Below, in pieces: positions 5,884-8,420 of a DNA stretch of 8,420 bases. The notes under the pieces were generated by a model. The model was given only the letters and a program-made list of their open reading frames with translations. It did not search any database and was not told the DNA's origin. The stretch covers positions 1-8,420 of the forward strand of contig CAYVNA010000023.1 of NCBI GenBank assembly GCA_964452735.1, read 5' to 3'. Source of the stretch: UBA2177 sp964452735. Its GTDB lineage: Bacteria; Patescibacteriota; Dojkabacteria; SC72. Both the position numbers and the translations under genes were made by a program. Positions within the stretch are counted from its first letter, which is position 1; each line of letters begins with the position of its first letter.

Positions 5884-6606
5884 TCAATCCTCTATGCCAC
5901 CACGGCATGAGGTGAAAAATTCGACATCGATTCCGGCGTCGCGGACGCGAGTAAGTTCAGACCACATGGGCCATGTGAATGAACCCTCGTGCAGGCCAGA
6001 TATATATATTACCTTCCCCATTCCAGGAACGGATAGAAAATATCTGCCGTCTGGGCGCAGCTCTGCTGGGTAAAATTGTGCGCCATAGATCGCTGTGAAC
6101 GGAGACTGCGAATACGCATATACACGCTGCAATTGATTTAATGGACAATCCCATCCATCAATGATGAAAGACCATTTCCAATTGCAACGGTCGCGCAGGG
6201 TATATATGACATGCAACTTTCCCTCAGGAGGATTTGTCATTTCCTCCCAGGCGAAGTCTTCGCCGCACGCCTCGTCGCACCCGCTTATGTATTGCTTATC
6301 AGGCCAGACCCAACCGAGTTTCTTCTTGGCTGGTTTGCCAACTTCTTCGCCGGGTTCATTGGGTACGCAGGTATAGGTGCATTCATCATGGCATACTTCC
6401 TTCCAAGAAGTGCACACATAGTGCCAACCGAAGCACCAGTACCAAAAGCCGTGCTTACACACGTTCTCACACACGGGCTCGCATTTTTCAACCACTTCAC
6501 CATTACATTCATCTGAGGGTGGTTGAGTGGACGCACTGGCGGTTGACACAACAACAGAAAAAACCAATAATGCTACCAATAAAGAAAGCATTATTTTCTT
6601 TTTCAT
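5884..6606 (-). CDS. Exported cysteine-rich protein (14 Cys), unknown family
   Basis: 240 residues. Residues 1-25 are a classic signal peptide (MKKK, hydrophobic core, then ASA at 23-25), so the mature chain would start near S26. It has 14 cysteines: 34, 42, 46, 50, 58, 65, 72, 76, 80, 110, 114, 141, 154 and 234. Eight of them, 42-80, form two C-x3-C-x3-C clusters flanking a Trp/Tyr/Phe-rich centre. The even number and export suggest disulfides, or a surface metal site. A linker rich in Pro, Gly, Lys and Glu (81-97) leads to a Trp- and Tyr-rich C-terminal domain of about 130 residues with PDGRYFLSVPGMGKVIYISG (185-204), which I do not recognise. GC is near half, well above its neighbours, with many C- or G-ending codons. 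It has its own promoter and Shine-Dalgarno site, so recent transfer is plausible. Stop is TGA. Confidence 0.85.
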   Translation of the reverse strand: MKKKIMLSLLVALLVFSVVVSTASASTQPPSDECNGEVVEKCEPVCENVCKHGFWYWCFGWHYVCTSWKEVCHDECTYTCVPNEPGEEVGKPAKKKLGWVWPDKQYISGCDEACGEDFAWEEMTNPPEGKLHVIYTLRDRCNWKWSFIIDGWDCPLNQLQRVYAYSQSPFTAIYGAQFYPAELRPDGRYFLSVPGMGKVIYISGLHEGSFTWPMWSELTRVRDAGIDVEFFTSCRGGIED

Positions 6607-6649
6607 TTCGCTCTCCTTTTTTCTCTCTCTGATTTGAAAAGAACATTGT

Positions 6650-6678
6650 ATTATATGAAAAATGGAAGGTGTTTACAA
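6650..6678 (-). promoter_or_regulatory. Sigma70-type promoter and ribosome binding site of the Cys-rich gene
   Basis: Minus-strand TTGTAA (6678-6673), a 17-base spacer and TATAAT (6655-6650) predict a start near 6643 and a leader of about 37 bases. The leader ends with aaggagag (6618-6611), 4 bases before the ATG at 6606. This is one of the best promoter and ribosome-site combinations in the window. Confidence 0.75.
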
Positions 6679-6736
6679 CTCATAGTATATCGCTATTGAT
6701 ACTCACTACCCTATAGTGTTTTTATCTGTTTTATTA

Positions 6737-6742
6737 TATAAT
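6737..6742 (+). promoter_or_regulatory. -10 box for the small membrane protein gene
   Basis: A perfect TATAAT lies 38 bases before the ATG at 6781. The -35 position (6714-6719, TAGTGT) matches poorly. The leader is purine-rich and ends in gaggag (6772-6777), unusually close (3 bases) to the ATG. Confidence 0.5.
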
Positions 6743-6780
6743 TATCTATTCTGTTCATTAAAAAAAGAAAAGAGGAGAAA

Positions 6781-7065
6781 ATGAAAATAAAGAAATTCGC
6801 TTTTTTACTCTATGCTGTAGGGGGAATATTGGCGATCCTGTCCCTCCAGTTGAATGACTTCCCTAGTTGGAAAGTCATTTTGATAGCAATGGCAACTCTC
6901 TCCATCCTTATTGGATGGGAGACGGCAAGGGACTGTCCTATTGGATTAGTCTCTATTCTTCTGCTGGCTTCGTTTGCTTTTGGGGTCCCTCAACCAATCG
7001 CGCCACTCGGAAGAGCACTTATAGTCCTAGGAATATATAGGACTATAATTGATTTCAAGAAGTAA
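6781..7065 (+). CDS. Small multi-pass membrane protein, unknown
   Basis: 94 residues with hydrophobic stretches at about 5-22, 30-47, 52-68 and 76-90, giving three or four membrane spans with a basic N-terminus (KIKK) and C-terminus (FKK). A conserved-looking turn PQPIAPLGRA (70-79) joins the last two segments. I recognise no family; it could be a small transporter subunit, a holin-like protein or a lineage-specific membrane protein. The start is fixed by gaggag just upstream. It diverges from the Cys-rich exported protein, with both promoters in the 174 bases between them, so they may be co-regulated. Its last codons overlap an 11-base hairpin. Confidence 0.8.
   Translation: MKIKKFAFLLYAVGGILAILSLQLNDFPSWKVILIAMATLSILIGWETARDCPIGLVSILLLASFAFGVPQPIAPLGRALIVLGIYRTIIDFKK
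7019..7048 (+). repeat. 11-base perfect hairpin inside the 3' end of the small membrane gene
   Basis: ttatagtccta (7019-7029) pairs exactly with taggactataa (7038-7048) across an 8-base loop. It is followed by ttgattt, a loose T-rich stretch, all still within the coding sequence. It looks like a terminator embedded in the last codons, although the stem is AT-rich. Confidence 0.45.
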
Positions 7066-7079
7066 TCTGAACAGAAAAT

Positions 7080-7126
7080 GAGGGAATCTGTAACTATTGT
7101 ACAAACATGTATATAAAGATTCCCTC
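7080..7126 (-). terminator. Inverted repeat between convergent genes, likely terminator of the SpoT-like gene
   Basis: gagggaatct (7080-7089) pairs exactly with agattccctc (7117-7126) around a 27-base loop that holds the small palindromes ttgtacaa (7097-7104) and acatgt (7105-7110). It fills the space between two convergent genes. On the minus strand it starts 10 bases after the TAG stop and is followed by ATTTTCTGTT, a reasonable T tract; on the plus strand only an alternating TA run follows. Termination of the minus-strand gene is the likelier role. Confidence 0.55.
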
Positions 7127-7136
7127 TATATATCCC

Positions 7137-7679
7137 CTAAACAAAAACCTCCTCTATTAACAACCCCAACCTAACAAACAACGGATGCTTTCCATCCGTA
7201 TTCTTCAATATACTCTCGTACACACTCCTGTAATACCATTCCTGTTTCTCCTTCCCTCTTTTGAAACCATCCCAAGCACTATCACCACTCAAAGCAATAA
7301 CTCTTAAACAAGAATCTAAATTACTAATCTTGTCTGCACAAGAAATAAGCTTAACCTCCAAAGAGGCATCCCTCATATACTCAATAGTCTCCACCTTCCT
7401 ATCCTCCCATGGCAAACTCTTGTCCGACTCTGAAACAGCATCAACCAAATATGCTACCCTCTCTCCAAACCTCTCTTCAATATCCTCCTTAGTATATTTT
7501 GTATCCTCTATGACATCATGAAGAATACCAGCTACAACAACATCCTCTTCACATCCGGATTTCTGCAACATAATTCCAACACTCAATGGATGAAAAATCA
7601 TCAATATATCTTCCTTCTTTCTCCTTTGCCCATCATGTGCTTTTGTAGCAAAGTATATAGCCTCTTCAATCTTCTCCAT
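7137..7679 (-). CDS. RelA/SpoT-type HD domain protein, predicted small (p)ppGpp hydrolase
   Basis: 180 residues from the ATG at 7679; an upstream GTG at 7703 is less likely because the family starts with this helix (MEKIEEAIYFATKAHDGQRR). Catalytic pattern: H30 in HPLSVG, HDVIED at 54-59 (H54, D55, E58, D59) and DKISNL at 116-121 (D116, N120), the set used by Rel/SpoT hydrolase domains for manganese and substrate. Spacing H30 to H54 is 24, as in SpoT. There is no synthetase, TGS or ACT domain, and the length fits the small alarmone hydrolase (Mesh1-like) class. It probably removes pyrophosphate from (p)ppGpp in the cytosol, though some relatives act on other nucleotides. Divergent from the dCTP deaminase-like gene. 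Confidence 0.87.
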   Translation of the reverse strand: MEKIEEAIYFATKAHDGQRRKKEDILMIFHPLSVGIMLQKSGCEEDVVVAGILHDVIEDTKYTKEDIEERFGERVAYLVDAVSESDKSLPWEDRKVETIEYMRDASLEVKLISCADKISNLDSCLRVIALSGDSAWDGFKRGKEKQEWYYRSVYESILKNTDGKHPLFVRLGLLIEEVFV

Positions 7680-7693
7680 ATATAAATTTGGAT

Positions 7694-7699
7694 AGTATA
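7694..7699 (-). promoter_or_regulatory. -10 box near the start of the SpoT-like gene
   Basis: TATACT on the minus strand lies 14 bases before the ATG at 7679 (12 of these, after the usual start distance, leave a leader of about 8 bases or fewer). A weak -35 (TTTAAC) sits 17 bases upstream. No Shine-Dalgarno sequence is present. Confidence 0.45.
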
Positions 7700-7773
7700 A
7701 CACTAATTAAAAATATGTTAAATATTTCTGCTATGTAGTAATATATATACATTAAAATCAATTATTAGAAACA

Positions 7774-8298
7774 ATGTTTCTTTCAAATACCAATATACGG
7801 GAATACATAGAAAAAGGAAAAATAAATGTGACAGGAGAGATAAATATAGAGACACATGGAATATCCATAAACCTTGGAGATGAGATCCTCATTCCCATGC
7901 CTAATCAAACTCTCGATTCTCAAAATCCAGTAGACCTACAATACCAACGACACAACCTTAACAACTCCCCATATATTCTTAAACCTAATGATTTTGTATT
8001 GGGAATGACAAAACAAAGCATTAATACATCAAAGGATATCATAACTATGTTTGATGGCAGATCTACATTTGCTAGAGCAGGAATGACAATTCATACAACA
8101 GCAATGGTTCTAGATGGAGTACCGTTTAATAATGAAAACTCAGTGTTGGAAATAAAGAATCTTGGAAACTTCAATATCGCATTACATGCTAATGAATATG
8201 TTGGTACATATATATTTGCCCTCTTAGATAAGGAAATAGAAGGGGAAAAGGTTTCAAATTATTCAAATCAGAATGGAGTAGTACCTCCCAAGTTTTAG
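7774..8298 (+). CDS. dcd: dCTP deaminase / dUTPase superfamily protein
   Basis: 174 residues, close to the usual length of Dcd. The core motif GRSTFARAGMTIHTTA (95-110) corresponds to the canonical GRSSLARLGLxVHxTA, with R96, S97 and R101 for phosphate binding. VLEIKN (124-129) provides the catalytic glutamate E126. The N-terminus (LSNTNIREYIEKGKI, 3-17) is typical, and NQNGVVPPKF at the end resembles the flexible lid. Such enzymes turn dCTP into dUTP, or in bifunctional forms dUMP, in thymidylate supply; they act as trimers. Oddities: the usual S-x-D-x-x-L-G reads SINLG (Asp to Asn at 33), the segment before the catalytic Glu is longer than normal (DGVPFNNENS), and the GQL turn reads VGTY. 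It may therefore have altered specificity. No clear Shine-Dalgarno; followed after 4 bases by another gene. Confidence 0.85.
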   Translation: MFLSNTNIREYIEKGKINVTGEINIETHGISINLGDEILIPMPNQTLDSQNPVDLQYQRHNLNNSPYILKPNDFVLGMTKQSINTSKDIITMFDGRSTFARAGMTIHTTAMVLDGVPFNNENSVLEIKNLGNFNIALHANEYVGTYIFALLDKEIEGEKVSNYSNQNGVVPPKF

Positions 8299-8302
8299 AT
8301 AG

Positions 8303-8420
8303 ATGAACACAAGGGCTATTGTAAATGATAAAATGCAAACCAACTACATATACTATCTTGTAGAGGATATTGGAAAGAATTTTGACCCAGAATTCAAACC
8401 AGAACTAACACCAAAAGAGA
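8303..8420 (+). CDS. Conserved protein of unknown function, cut by window end
   Basis: 39 codons are visible from the ATG at 8303; a second ATG at 8333 is an alternative start. The segment YYLVEDIGKNFDPEFKPELT (17-36), followed by PKE, matches the opening of a conserved family of uncharacterised proteins that I recall from CPR-type genomes, where FDPxFxPxLTPxEM is followed by a glycine-rich LGVFGGKYM-type stretch. This recall is not checked. The start lies 4 bases after the dcd-like stop, so the two genes are probably co-transcribed. Function unknown. Confidence 0.65.
   Translation, partial: MNTRAIVNDKMQTNYIYYLVEDIGKNFDPEFKPELTPKE

Noticed and set aside
6161..6632. Several overlapping plus-strand open frames opposite the Cys-rich gene, and alternative minus frames
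   Set aside because: They are shadows of the GC-rich coding sequence. The true frame has the signal peptide, Shine-Dalgarno site, promoter and patterned cysteines; the others have none of these.
1..8420. CRISPR array, insertion sequence, tRNA or rRNA gene
   Set aside because: No regularly spaced direct repeats, transposase-like protein, cloverleaf pattern or rRNA-like stretch was found when reading both strands.

Overview
The window is AT-rich bacterial DNA, evidently a metagenome scaffold: it carries a run of exactly 100 N (1230-1329), the usual placeholder for a join of unknown length. TAA, TAG and TGA all end genes here, so the standard bacterial code fits. Intergenic regions are short, genes are small, and several families are poorly characterised. 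The last, cut-off gene begins like a conserved protein family that I associate with Candidate Phyla Radiation (Patescibacteria) genomes. A CPR-like host is my best guess, held weakly; there is no rRNA, tRNA or ribosomal protein gene to settle it.

Layout. 97-693 (-): CmpB-like (PF06541) membrane protein with a consensus promoter. 835 to the gap (+): unrecognised cytosolic protein, 3' end lost. 1362-2009 (-): hypothetical protein with a faint kinase-like pattern, divergent from 2042-3298 (+), a U32 'peptidase' of the TrhP tRNA-hydroxylation type. 5765 down to 3304 (-): a possible Zn-binding mini-protein, then a tight three-gene operon of cupin, single-pass membrane protein and HD-GYP phosphodiesterase. 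5884-6606 (-): exported protein with 14 cysteines, clearly richer in GC than its surroundings. 6781-7065 (+): small membrane protein. 7137-7679 (-): RelA/SpoT-type HD hydrolase. 7774-8298 (+): dCTP deaminase/dUTPase-family protein followed after 4 bases by the truncated last gene.

How the genes relate. Much of the window concerns nucleotides: a predicted cyclic-di-GMP phosphodiesterase, a predicted (p)ppGpp hydrolase, a dCTP deaminase-like protein and a tRNA-modification enzyme. None of the matching synthetases is in view. The cupin, membrane protein and HD-GYP genes are translationally linked, which suggests one functional unit, perhaps joining an envelope signal to cyclic-di-GMP turnover.

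Expression signals fall into two classes. Four genes (1362-2009, U32, the CxxC protein and the SpoT-like hydrolase) have a TATAAT or TATACT box 6-12 bases before the chosen ATG and no Shine-Dalgarno sequence, so they would be leaderless or nearly so. Three genes that look accessory (835, the Cys-rich exported protein and the small membrane protein) have Shine-Dalgarno sites; two of these three also have a TATAAT promoter with a -35 box at 17-base spacing. Several gene ends carry long perfect inverted repeats with structured loops, only some of which have a T tract. I found no CRISPR array, insertion sequence, transposase, integrase, tRNA or rRNA.
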